Source: Bacteroidota bacterium (lineage in GTDB: Bacteria > Bacteroidota > JABWAT01). From it: a stretch of DNA of 64,000 nucleotides. The DNA is taken from positions 62,001 through 126,000 of the forward strand of contig JAKLJL010000003.1 in assembly GCA_023151185.1 (NCBI GenBank). Reading direction: 5' to 3'. Positions 35,175-44,058 of this stretch are shown in pieces. A model generated the notes under the pieces. That model worked only from the letters and a program-made list of their open reading frames with translations. It was not told the origin of the DNA and searched no databases. A program made the position numbers and the translations under genes. Every line of letters begins with the position of its first letter. Position 1 is the first letter of the stretch.

Positions 35175-35231
35175 TTATCAATTTGATACGGCGATGACTA
35201 AAAAAGAGAGGACGGCTTATCATTTTGATAC
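35175..35231. promoter_or_regulatory. pair of candidate operator palindromes left of the island
   Basis: TTATCAATTTGATAC (35175-35189) and TTATCATTTTGATAC (35217-35231) lie 42 bp apart. A TGGCAC follows at 35291. The same palindrome family appears right of the island at 51285, upstream of a GH5 gene, so these may be the upstream half of a control region that the island interrupted. Confidence 0.5.
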
Positions 35232-35602
35232 GACGTTGGCTGTTGAACAGGGATCTTTCACTGGTGAAATACCGATGGTTCCTGCCGGACTGGCACCTTA
35301 GACTACCTAAGGTTCTGAACCGGCAAAAACTAAGGCCTCTCTGACCCAAAAATTAAGGGGTTTCCTGTATTGCGCCTGAAAGTTAAAGGGCAGATCTTAG
35401 TATAAGATAAGGAACACAAATATTCTCATATCTTTCACTATTGCAGGTTAGATATGGGTATAGAAGTGGCTTATATAAACGAGTTATGCACAAGCGGAAA
35501 AAAGACAGCGACACAGCAAATTGACAATGAAATATTAAACTTGGTATGAAAAACGAAACTGACAGACAAATAACCCGACACTCATTACCGACCCTCATTG
35601 CA

Positions 35603-35655
35603 CACATTGCCAAAGCCCCACCAGCCACCGCTGAAATCAAAGCTTTGTCAAAGAG
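35603..35655 (+). repeat. 53-bp direct repeat, left copy
   Basis: Runs from CACATTGCCAAAGCC to AAAGCTTTGTCAAAGAG. It matches 47 of 53 positions with the copy at 43249-43301. The two copies bracket the four-gene operon, 45 bases before its first ATG and 17 bases after its last stop. Confidence 0.8.
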
Positions 35656-35700
35656 TGCAATCTTTCCGACCCGCAAACTAACAACCATATAGTACTTCGT

Positions 35701-38700
35701 ATGTTATTTGAAAAATATCAATATAATTCAAGGGATATAGTAAAAAGAGGATACTCGCAGAATTGCATAGCCAGTGATGAAAATGGACAGCAATTTTGGG
35801 TTAAATGGATTCTTGGTATTGAAAAGAACGAAACAAAAGCAAAAATTTTATCTGACAAACTCAGACATTTACAAAAAGCCAGACATAGCGCTTTGCCTCC
35901 AATAATTGAATATGGTTTTGATAATGAAATATCAGCTTATGCAATTGTTTATGAATTTTTAGAAGATGCAAGGCCTTTTGAAACTTCATTCTGGGAATTC
36001 AATACCCAAACCGCACTAAGTGGATTAATTGATTTAGCAGACTGCCTACAAGAATTACATGCAAAATTCAAGATTAATCATGGTGATGTTCATCCCGGAA
36101 ACATATTAATTGATAAAAACGGGCAATTTTATCTTATTGATTTTGGTCTTGCAGATATAACCAAAACACTAAGTCAGGAGAAAAACCTTGAAATTTTTGC
36201 AAGTAGTTTTGCTGCTCCTGAAAAATTGAATAAGCTACATGCAGGTGGTTTTCCATATCAATCTGACATTTATTCATTGGGGAAAGTTCTTGAATGGTTC
36301 TTTAATGAAAAACAAGAAACTATTCCGGAAGAGTATAATTTGATTCTTCAAAAATTGCTTTCAAACACTCCGGCAGACAGACCTCAATGGCAAGATGTTT
36401 TATCGTTTTTGAGAAAACTTGCAAATGCTTCACAAACTGAATCAGTTTGGGTTTCATTTAGAGCAGGTCATGAAAATGAAATAATTGAATTGTTGCAAAA
36501 CAATACACCTATTTTTGATCTTGCACCTAAGCCAGGTTTAAACTTCTTAGCAGATGTAATTCTTGGCAGTTTTATTTGCGAAGGTGTTTTATGGATTAAA
36601 GATGAAAAAAAGTTACTATTCAATGGCATCAATTATTTATCATCCATTGATTCTAAAATCGCAGAACGGAAAATTAGAGAAGGGAAAAAGCTACCTTTTA
36701 AATTCAATTATACTTATGAATATCCACAAAATAAAGCTGATTTAACTTCATATTTTCAGAAATGGTCTGAACTTAAAGCAAAAGACATTTCACTTCGTGA
36801 AAACAGAAGAGCAGTAAGAGACGAACTGGGATTCTATTCTGAATTATTGAAAGAGGAATTAAAAGTTATTGCAAATAAATCTCTACGACTGCAATATTCC
36901 AGTTTTAAAGTGAATGGTGATGAAATAGTGTTTCAGATTAAAGAAAATGACAAATGCAGCAGCGTAGGTTTTTTGCAAAAACACATTGAAGACGGTAACG
37001 ATGTTAACTCAGATGGATTTGAATATGTAATTGCAGCGACCGGAGACAGAAAACAAAGTAAAGAAACGGTTGAATTTGCTGGAAAACCTTATGAGTACTT
37101 TTCAAAGGATAAACTTTTTAAAATCAAGGATTGTGAAAGACTAAAAAAAGAGAACATCCCTGTTACAGGATATATTTTTGAAAATACTGCGAAAAAGGAA
37201 GAAGAAAAAAATCGGCAACTTGAAGCGATCAAAAAAGTTGATAAACACGAAGTTCAGAACCCTGATTTAATATATTACCTCTTTAAACCAAATGAACTAC
37301 CACCATCCTTTTCAGATTATACACCACTTGAAAATGTGTGGCAGAAAGATGAAAAAAACATTGCTTTTCAATATTCTGACAATCAAACAAAAGCGATTAG
37401 AAATGCACTAAACAAAACCCCTCTTTCAATAATACAGGGACCTCCCGGAACAGGAAAAACCACTGTAATTACTGAAATTGTATTTCAAATACTATCCGCA
37501 AAACCTGAAGCAAAAATTCTGATTACCTCACAGACAAATAATGCTGTTGATCAGGTTCTTGAAAATTTGCTTAAAAACGGCATTCCTATTTTACGATTAA
37601 GTGGCATTACTGCTCCAAGAGTTCCTGTTATTAGAAAACATACTTTAGACCGTAAACTGGAAGGATGGAAACAGCAAGTGAGAGAAACTGCTGAAAGAAA
37701 CTTCAAAAATTACATTAATAGTTTCAAGCAAAATCTGCAAAAAGGCAATCCATTTGCATCAACGATTTTTGAAATATTAAATGAAGTAAAAGACTGGAAA
37801 AAAGCAAAAGAAAAAATCGAACAAATTGTTAGCCGAATTCAAAATCTGAAAGAACTTCATAATTTACCTAAAACCAAAAGCGAATCAATTCACTGCATTG
37901 ACAATGTGCTTAAAACAAATATCGGTGAATTTGTTAAAAGGCAAGATTTGCACAGAGACTGGATTGTAACCATTAATTCACTTGATGAAAAAAGCGCATT
38001 GAATCAAAAGCTTGTTGATAGTATTCGGGTTATTGGAGCTACCTGTAATCACATAGCAGCAAAGAAATACAACAAATACCATTTCGAATTTGACTATGTA
38101 ATAATGGATGAATCGGGCAAAGCGACTACAGCCGAAGCTTTGGTTCCAATTATAACTGGTAAAAATTTAATTTTCGTAGGCGACCACAGACAATTACGTC
38201 CTATGCTCACAGCAACAAGAGAAGTTGAATCTTGGTTAAGAGAGAAGTTTAAAAAAGAAGCCGATGAACTGGAAAACTGGGATGATTATTTTAACCGCCC
38301 AAGTTTATTTGAACAGGTTATCACACAAATAGAACCCGATTACAAAGCACAACTTACTGAGTGCAGACGTTCATCTGAACAACAGGTTCTTTTAACTTCA
38401 AAATGCTTCTATGAGCCAGAGGGCGATGAGCCAATAATTCCGGTTAAACGAGATATTTCAAAAGAACACAATCTGCCTTTAGCCATCAATAGTTCAATTT
38501 TATTCATCGATATTGGGAGTCACACCAAAAATGAAAAGGACAATAATAATTCTTCGTTTAATAAATTAAGTGCAGAATTGATTGCTGAAATTCTGGAACA
38601 TCTGAATAAATATCCCAAAGTAAAAGAGTATTCCTTTGGCGTTATTACCGGCTATACGGCACAGTTTCGTGAATTAAAAAAGAAAATTGACAAGAAAAAA

Positions 38701-39045
38701 TATCAGAATAGAATTAACAACATTTGGAAATGGAATAAATCCGAAGATAAGCTTACTGTTTCAGTTGTTGACCGTTTTCAGGGCTTGGAACGTGATATTG
38801 TAATTGTTGACCTTGTTAAAAGCGGAGCTGGCTTGAATCTTGGCTTCCTTGAAGTACCAAACCGAATAAATGTTGCTTTATCACGACAAAAGAAATTACT
38901 CATTATTGTGGGTGATTATCATGGTTTGGTCAATGCCCCGACAAAAAGACTTAATGGGAAAAAAGCAGCTTTGCAGTTGTATCTTGAATATCTTAAACCG
39001 GAATGGGTTGTTAAAGCTGAATTTATTAAACAAGTGGCGCAATGA
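35701..39045 (+). CDS. mkoA: MkoA-like protein kinase-helicase fusion (type I Mokosh)
   Basis: 1114 residues. N-terminal Ser/Thr kinase domain about 1-260: Lys in FWVKWI, catalytic HGDVHPGN (D129; HGD replaces HRD), DFGLAD (D147), and an APE motif. A central region of about 300 residues follows, then an SF1 helicase of the Upf1/COG1112 kind: Walker A GPPGTGKT (580-587), DESG (803-806), VGDHRQLRP, VVDRFQGLERD (about D1024) and RINVALSRQK. A kinase fused to a COG1112 helicase with an adjacent PLD protein is the definition of type I Mokosh anti-phage defence. All catalytic motifs look intact. The downstream gene overlaps by four bases. Confidence 0.88.
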   Translation: MLFEKYQYNSRDIVKRGYSQNCIASDENGQQFWVKWILGIEKNETKAKILSDKLRHLQKARHSALPPIIEYGFDNEISAYAIVYEFLEDARPFETSFWEFNTQTALSGLIDLADCLQELHAKFKINHGDVHPGNILIDKNGQFYLIDFGLADITKTLSQEKNLEIFASSFAAPEKLNKLHAGGFPYQSDIYSLGKVLEWFFNEKQETIPEEYNLILQKLLSNTPADRPQWQDVLSFLRKLANASQTESVWVSFRAGHENEIIELLQNNTPIFDLAPKPGLNFLADVILGSFICEGVLWIKDEKKLLFNGINYLSSIDSKIAERKIREGKKLPFKFNYTYEYPQNKADLTSYFQKWSELKAKDISLRENRRAVRDELGFYSELLKEELKVIANKSLRLQYSSFKVNGDEIVFQIKENDKCSSVGFLQKHIEDGNDVNSDGFEYVIAATGDRKQSKETVEFAGKPYEYFSKDKLFKIKDCERLKKENIPVTGYIFENTAKKEEEKNRQLEAIKKVDKHEVQNPDLIYYLFKPNELPPSFSDYTPLENVWQKDEKNIAFQYSDNQTKAIRNALNKTPLSIIQGPPGTGKTTVITEIVFQILSAKPEAKILITSQTNNAVDQVLENLLKNGIPILRLSGITAPRVPVIRKHTLDRKLEGWKQQVRETAERNFKNYINSFKQNLQKGNPFASTIFEILNEVKDWKKAKEKIEQIVSRIQNLKELHNLPKTKSESIHCIDNVLKTNIGEFVKRQDLHRDWIVTINSLDEKSALNQKLVDSIRVIGATCNHIAAKKYNKYHFEFDYVIMDESGKATTAEALVPIITGKNLIFVGDHRQLRPMLTATREVESWLREKFKKEADELENWDDYFNRPSLFEQVITQIEPDYKAQLTECRRSSEQQVLLTSKCFYEPEGDEPIIPVKRDISKEHNLPLAINSSILFIDIGSHTKNEKDNNNSSFNKLSAELIAEILEHLNKYPKVKEYSFGVITGYTAQFRELKKKIDKKKYQNRINNIWKWNKSEDKLTVSVVDRFQGLERDIVIVDLVKSGAGLNLGFLEVPNRINVALSRQKKLLIIVGDYHGLVNAPTKRLNGKKAALQLYLEYLKPEWVVKAEFIKQVAQ

Positions 39046-40397
39046 CAGAATTAGAAGCATATAAAGAATTAAAGGATAAATCGCCAACCGGATTTAAGTT
39101 AAATGAGCTTATTGCATTTAGCTATCCTGTTAGAAAGATAAAAATTGATGCACTTGTAAATAAGCAGCCTGACGGCTCTCTTGTAAAAGTTTATAATGTC
39201 CTGCTAAGAGCAATTCAGCAAGGATTTAACACTCAAAATACTTTATTTCAATTCCTCGGATTGGGTGAGCAGGACGAGTTTATTCTTCGTGAATTATTTC
39301 TCCTTAAAGAAAAAAATTATGTTGATTTAATTGCTGATAAATGGATTGTTGCCCCTGATGGAGAAAAGTTTCTGGAAAACGAAAAAATATTAAGAGTAGA
39401 GGAACATGAAGATTTTGAGTTTTTATTGGATGGAATTTCGGGAGATGTAATGACAATAAAACAAGAAAATGCCAATAAAGCCAAATTGCCAAAATTTCTA
39501 ACCTCAGAAATAAAAATACCAAACAGAAGCCCTGAAATAATTGAGAATAGATTTCAGCAGATTGCTGACACATTCAAACAACTCAATGAAAACAAATGCT
39601 ATCTGATAAGTTATGATGCTGATGATATTAAGTTTGACAGTTTCAGAGACGGAGAAAGTGGCTTTTGGTTGAATTATTGGCTGATTGAGTACATTCCTGA
39701 AAAAAACAGCAACCTTGAAGCAAAACTGGAAGTAAGAAATTATGATTCGCTTAAACCCGATAAAAAATTAACCGCCAAATTTAACTCGGAATATCGCCAC
39801 TACATTTATTCATTGAGTAATTCAGACCGTACCAGTTTTGAAGAACTTGCAGAAATAGTTGAAGAACCAGTACAGCCAATAAAACCGCAAATTGCAACAT
39901 CAGACATTGCCACGCTTACTATATGGGAAACCAAGCATAAATTTCTTGAGGCATTGCATAATGTGAAAGACAAAATACTGATTGAAAGTCCCTGGATTAA
40001 ACGTGCTACAATGGAATACTTGCCATTATTTGAAAAAATGCTGAAAGACAAAAAGCAGTTAATTATACTTTACGGAATAAGTGAAAAAGACGAACACGAT
40101 TACCAAACACTTGAAAAAGTAAAGGAACTGCAACGCCAAAACAAAGAAACATTCAAACTTATTCATTTGCCCACACATTTTGACAACATTGGCTCTCGCC
40201 TAACTGGAACACATCGTAAATTGGTTATCAAGGACAATGACTATTATATTGCCGGAAGTTTCAATTTCCTTTCGTTCGGTAAGAATGAAAAGCAACAGGT
40301 GGCAAACGAGGAATCTATGCTGATTTCCAAAGATGTGCAAAAGAAGTGGGAGCAGTTAATGAAGGAATACAACCTGAATCTGACAATTAAATCTTAA
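39042..40397 (+). CDS. mkoB: MkoB-like phospholipase D-family nuclease (type I Mokosh)
   Basis: 451 residues; ATG overlaps the stop of the kinase-helicase gene (ATGA), implying coupled translation. N-terminal half without known domains (winged-helix-like features near 30-110). The C-terminal half is a PLD domain with one full HKD motif, THRKLVIKDNDYYIAGSFNF (H391, K393, D398), and an upstream VKDKILIESPWIK strand. A single HKD implies dimerisation to build one active site. Together with the upstream gene it matches the type I Mokosh pair, where the PLD protein is the presumed nuclease effector. Confidence 0.86.
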   Translation: MTELEAYKELKDKSPTGFKLNELIAFSYPVRKIKIDALVNKQPDGSLVKVYNVLLRAIQQGFNTQNTLFQFLGLGEQDEFILRELFLLKEKNYVDLIADKWIVAPDGEKFLENEKILRVEEHEDFEFLLDGISGDVMTIKQENANKAKLPKFLTSEIKIPNRSPEIIENRFQQIADTFKQLNENKCYLISYDADDIKFDSFRDGESGFWLNYWLIEYIPEKNSNLEAKLEVRNYDSLKPDKKLTAKFNSEYRHYIYSLSNSDRTSFEELAEIVEEPVQPIKPQIATSDIATLTIWETKHKFLEALHNVKDKILIESPWIKRATMEYLPLFEKMLKDKKQLIILYGISEKDEHDYQTLEKVKELQRQNKETFKLIHLPTHFDNIGSRLTGTHRKLVIKDNDYYIAGSFNFLSFGKNEKQQVANEESMLISKDVQKKWEQLMKEYNLNLTIKS

Positions 40398-40422
40398 TGA
40401 ATAACCTATAAATAATGATATT

Positions 40423-42168
40423 ATGAGCATTTTACAAAAAATCAAAACCGAAATTGGCAACGATAAGTTTTATCAAGATCATTTCTCAAATGATGGTTTT
40501 CGTTTTGTTGCTTGGTATGTGAGACGAGTCTTATTGCAGTCTCCTCAAGCCACTAAAATGTGTGTTGTAGATGGAGCAAATGATAAAAAAATTGATGCTC
40601 TTGTAATTGATGATGATAATAGGAATATAATCATCGTGCAAGGCAAATTCTTTGAATTTGGCTCAATTGACAGCGGGCCATTACAAGAAATTTTATCAGC
40701 TTGGGTTAGAATTCAAGATTTACATTCACTACAAACCGATGGCAATGATAAACTTAAAGAACGTATAGAAGCACTCAGACAGGCATTAGATGACGAGTAT
40801 GATATTACATTTGAATTGCTTACAACAGGAAAACTCACTCCAGCCGCTGAAAGTGATTTAAAGGTATTTTCAGAAAAACTAGAACAATCGAAGGATTTCA
40901 ATGCGAATATTATACTTGTTGATTCAGAGGTAATAGAAACAAGATTGACTGATGCTGAATCAAAGGAACTGCCAGCTATAAATCACACGGTTCAAATTGA
41001 GAAAGATAAAGTAATGTCATTTGATATTAAAGGAACAAGAAGCGTTATTGTAGCATTGCCACTTTCCGAATGTTTAAAATTTCCAGGCATCGCAGACCAA
41101 AGGCTTTTCAGAAAAAATGTCCGTCAATCACTTGGCTGGAACACAATAAATAAGAAAATTAAACAATCAATAAAAAGCGACCGCCCGCAAGATTTTTTCT
41201 TTTCACATAATGGAATAACAGCAATTTGTAAAGAATTCAAACTTGATACAGAAAAAGCAACACTACAATGCTTTGATTTAAATGTCGTTAATGGATGCCA
41301 AAGCTTAACTACAATTTTTAAATGTTCGGAGGATGTTAGAAGAATTGAAAAGGAGGCAGGTTACATATTATTCCGCTTTTATGAAATTCCACAAAAAGAT
41401 TTAGCAGATAAAATTAGTATTAACACCAATAGTCAAAGTGCGGTTAAACCCCGTGATTTAAAAAGTAATGACAGAATTATTTTGAGTTTGAAACGAGCCT
41501 ATGAAGCAATGTATCCTGATAGCTTATTGATCAATCAAAGGGGTATGGAAATTCCAGGCGATAAAGATAAAAGCAAAGTAGTTGATGTTTCTGATTTTGC
41601 CAAGAATGTAATGGCATGGCAATGTCAGAGACCAAATATATCATACAACGAGAAAAAATTATTTGACGAACTCTATAAAAATGTTTTTAAGCCAGACTAT
41701 AACCCTGTTTCTGTATTGGCTCTTAAGAAGTGGGATTCAATAATTATGAAAGATTGGGATAATTTGCCCTTAGACGATTTACTGAAAGCAACAAAAAGTT
41801 ATGTAAGATTTCATATTCTTTTTTCAATTTCCTCAATAATTGCCTATGCAAATAATCAAGGTGATAAAGTTCCATTTCCATCTGCTACACTAGACATTGT
41901 AGAAAAGCATGGCAAGGAGATTTTGCCTTTTGCAGCAACTTGTTTAAATCAAGCATTAAAAAGTGCTAATCAACAAGCCCAATTAAGTGGAAAAATATTT
42001 AGCCCTCAAAACTGGTTAAAGAAAAATGACAGTGTTATGGCTCAATCATTAGTTGCTAGCACAATGGTTGGCATGATGGAAGGCATGAGTTCAATTGGGG
42101 GTAAAAACATTAAAGAGATTTTAAAACTTAGTCCAGACCAATTTGAGTTAAGATGGAAAGCGGAGTAA
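40423..42168 (+). CDS. AIPR-family protein with N-terminal PD-(D/E)xK-like nuclease motif
   Basis: 581 residues starting 25 bases after the PLD gene. The main body matches the AIPR (abortive infection phage resistance) family: FFSHNGITAICKEF, DLNVVNGCQSLTTIF (NGCQ at 290-293), ADKISINTNSQSAVKPRDL and DVSDFAKNVMAWQ. The N-terminal about 100 residues have D58 (KIDALVID) and Q73-G-K75 (IIIVQGKF), a plausible D-QxK restriction-like site, as in other AIPR proteins. AIPR genes occur in defence islands and some protect against phage. Not part of the known two-gene Mokosh system, so either an accessory gene or a second system sharing the operon. Confidence 0.85.
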   Translation: MSILQKIKTEIGNDKFYQDHFSNDGFRFVAWYVRRVLLQSPQATKMCVVDGANDKKIDALVIDDDNRNIIIVQGKFFEFGSIDSGPLQEILSAWVRIQDLHSLQTDGNDKLKERIEALRQALDDEYDITFELLTTGKLTPAAESDLKVFSEKLEQSKDFNANIILVDSEVIETRLTDAESKELPAINHTVQIEKDKVMSFDIKGTRSVIVALPLSECLKFPGIADQRLFRKNVRQSLGWNTINKKIKQSIKSDRPQDFFFSHNGITAICKEFKLDTEKATLQCFDLNVVNGCQSLTTIFKCSEDVRRIEKEAGYILFRFYEIPQKDLADKISINTNSQSAVKPRDLKSNDRIILSLKRAYEAMYPDSLLINQRGMEIPGDKDKSKVVDVSDFAKNVMAWQCQRPNISYNEKKLFDELYKNVFKPDYNPVSVLALKKWDSIIMKDWDNLPLDDLLKATKSYVRFHILFSISSIIAYANNQGDKVPFPSATLDIVEKHGKEILPFAATCLNQALKSANQQAQLSGKIFSPQNWLKKNDSVMAQSLVASTMVGMMEGMSSIGGKNIKEILKLSPDQFELRWKAE

Positions 42169-42178
42169 ATTTAGCCTT

Positions 42179-43231
42179 ATGAAAAAAGAAGCAAAACATC
42201 TGTATCAGAAAGCAATAGATTCTCTAACATTGAGTATTGAGCTTTTTAATCGACCTCATGAATGTGGTCGCACGCATGGTGTTTTGATTTTTTTAGACCA
42301 TTCATTTGAGATGCTTCTAAAAGCTGCAATTATTCATAAAGGCGGAAAGATTCGAGAAAAAAGAGCTAAAGAAACAATCGGTTTTAGTTCATGCATTAGA
42401 AAGTGCTTTAGTGATGCAAAAGTAAAATTTCTGACTGAGGAAGAAGTTTTAACCCTGCAAACAATTAATGGATTTAGAGATGCTGCCCAACACTATACAT
42501 TAGAATTATCTGAACAGTTGTTTTATTTCCAAGCACAAGCTGGTCTTACACTTTTTAGGGATATTGCCTCAAGAGTTTTTAATATTGATCTTAAAACAGA
42601 GCTCCCAGTCAGGGTTTTGCCACTTTCTACAACTCCTCCAATAGAAATGGAGGCTTTGTTTTCGCAAGAAATTGATGAAGTAAGAAAACTTATACAACCT
42701 AAAAGCAGGAAAAGATTAGAAGCTCTTGAAAAACTAAGAGCTTTAGCAATAATGGAAAATTCAATTCAAGGAATAGAAACCCAACCATCCGATGCGGAAC
42801 TTAAATTAATTGCCGGTAAGCTAAAGAAGGGGTCTAATTGGAATCAAATTTTTCCAGGTACTTCTACTTTAAGCCTTACTTCTAATGGTTATGGCCCTTC
42901 TTTGGATTTGAGAATAACTAAAACCGAAGAAGGTATTCCATTTACTCCTGTTCCAGAAGGCACACCAGGAGCTGCAATAGTTGCTATTAAAAGAGTTAAT
43001 GAACTTGATTATTATAATCTTGGAAGAGATCAATTAGCAAAAAAACTTGGTCTTACTGGCCCAAAGACATCAGCAGCAATTAAGTGGTTTAACATAAAAG
43101 ATGATATAGAATGCTTTAAACATTTGAGAGTTGGTAATGTACCTTTTGACAGGTATTCACAGAAAGCTATTATCAAAATTAAAGATGGTTTAAAAAACAA
43201 ATCAATTAAAGAAATTTGGAATGAAAGATAA
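42179..43231 (+). CDS. DUF3644-like HEPN-type protein
   Basis: 350 residues, 10 bases after the AIPR gene, so in the same operon. The N-terminal 130 residues match the DUF3644 layout (AIDSLTLSIELFNRPH, FLDHSFEMLLKAAIIHKGGK). R100-DAAQ-H105 within INGFRDAAQHY fits the R-x4-H motif of HEPN ribonucleases. The C-terminal half looks like a helix-turn-helix region (RDQLAKKLGLTGPKTSAAIKW). HEPN proteins are typical RNA-cutting effectors of anti-phage systems. Enzyme activity is inferred from the motif. The second 53-bp repeat begins 17 bases after its stop. Confidence 0.75.
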   Translation: MKKEAKHLYQKAIDSLTLSIELFNRPHECGRTHGVLIFLDHSFEMLLKAAIIHKGGKIREKRAKETIGFSSCIRKCFSDAKVKFLTEEEVLTLQTINGFRDAAQHYTLELSEQLFYFQAQAGLTLFRDIASRVFNIDLKTELPVRVLPLSTTPPIEMEALFSQEIDEVRKLIQPKSRKRLEALEKLRALAIMENSIQGIETQPSDAELKLIAGKLKKGSNWNQIFPGTSTLSLTSNGYGPSLDLRITKTEEGIPFTPVPEGTPGAAIVAIKRVNELDYYNLGRDQLAKKLGLTGPKTSAAIKWFNIKDDIECFKHLRVGNVPFDRYSQKAIIKIKDGLKNKSIKEIWNER

Positions 43232-43248
43232 GCCAACGCATTTACAAG

Positions 43249-43301
43249 CACATTGCCAAAGCCACACGAGCCAACGCTATAACCAAAGCTTTGTCAAAGA
43301 G
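43249..43301 (+). repeat. 53-bp direct repeat, right copy
   Basis: Partner of 35603-35655 (47 of 53 identical), from CACATTGCCAAAGCC to AAAGCTTTGTCAAAGAG. It lies just after the DUF3644-like gene. The rest of 43302-43477 is A+T-rich with no gene seen. Confidence 0.8.
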
Positions 43302-43477
43302 CTTGCAAAGCCCACCCAAGAGAAGAATTTCAAAATTTTTCTCCCACGTTAAAAAGAAAATAATTAAAACACGCTAACACACGTGCGACACAGACAGAAA
43401 AGAAAATGAAACGAATGACAAGTTTAATATGAAAGTGCAATTTGACTCAGACACACGGACAGACAAAAACCGCCAGT

Positions 43478-43610
43478 GCATAACAGGCGGTATATTTTAT
43501 TGCCGTGTTAGTGGGTATTTCAGCGTTTCTGCATCTAATAAACTTTCGTGTAATTTGACAGGACAGTGCTTTTAAATCGGCAACAAAAACATACCGCCAA
43601 ACCGTTAGGT
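43478..43610 (+). repeat. attC-like site 1
   Basis: 133 bp. Left end GCATAAC, right end GTTAGGT. The inner arms AGGCGGTAT and ATACCGCC pair, and the centre has the shared CTAATAAACTTT phrase. It closes the segment carrying the four-gene defence operon. Confidence 0.8.
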
Positions 43611-43903
43611 TAGATTTTCGTGTGCGCCCGGCAGGAATACAATTTTAATGTAAAAGGTAACGCTCCGGGTTGGTTATTTCCTGGGTTCCGCGAGTTATCG
43701 TTTTCTTTTGAGTTTTTTGAGTGCCTGAGAAGCCACAGTTGTCATGACATTTGCAGGTGAGGCGTGTGCCGGTTTTCTCACAGCTTTCTAAGTCCGGATG
43801 TAGAAAATATTCACTAACTTGCTTTCTGAAGGTTCCGGTGATGGTTCAGAGAGCAAATGTCCATGCCAACTGTTTGCCGCCGGGAAGTGCACACTCAAAC
43901 GCA
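43611..43903. other. cassette without an apparent gene
   Basis: About 290 bases between attC-like sites 1 and 2. No plausible open reading frame in either strand and no clear promoter or terminator. It is less A+T-rich than its neighbours. It could be a decayed cassette or carry a small RNA. Confidence 0.6.
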
Positions 43904-44036
43904 TCCTAACAGCGGTTTGGTAACAGGCTTTGCGGAAGTGGCAGATGAAAGTTAGTATCAGATCAAGGAAATGAAATCCGGTCGGAGAGTTCAGCGGTTT
44001 CAACTTCGCCCGTTACCAAGCCGCAGAACGTTAGGC
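43904..44036 (+). repeat. attC-like site 2
   Basis: 133 bp from TCCTAAC to GTTAGGC. The inner arm GCGGTTTGGTAAC pairs with GTTACCAAGCCGC at all but one G-T position, a long extrahelical-type stem. Confidence 0.85.
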
Positions 44037-44058
44037 ACAAGCTTTAAAGAGAAACGAC

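Larger units (their letters stand above)
34972..35700. other. left junction of host locus and A+T-rich island
   Basis: About 730 bases without a credible gene. The first 330 bases look like host intergenic DNA and carry two copies of the TTATC-N5-GATA palindrome. From about 35390 composition drops sharply in G+C. GAGTTATGC at 35481 resembles the 3' end (GTTATGC) of the attC sites further on, hinting at a degenerate cassette boundary there. One copy of a 53-bp repeat (35603-35655) ends 45 bases before the first island gene. Confidence 0.6.

Noticed and set aside
35083-35688. Small frames in the left junction
   Set aside because: They span the composition change and the palindromes and repeat copy; no ribosome sites or recognisable proteins.
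43788-44003. Minus-strand small gene in the empty cassette
   Set aside because: It overlaps attC-like site 2, has no ribosome site and opposes all other cassette genes.
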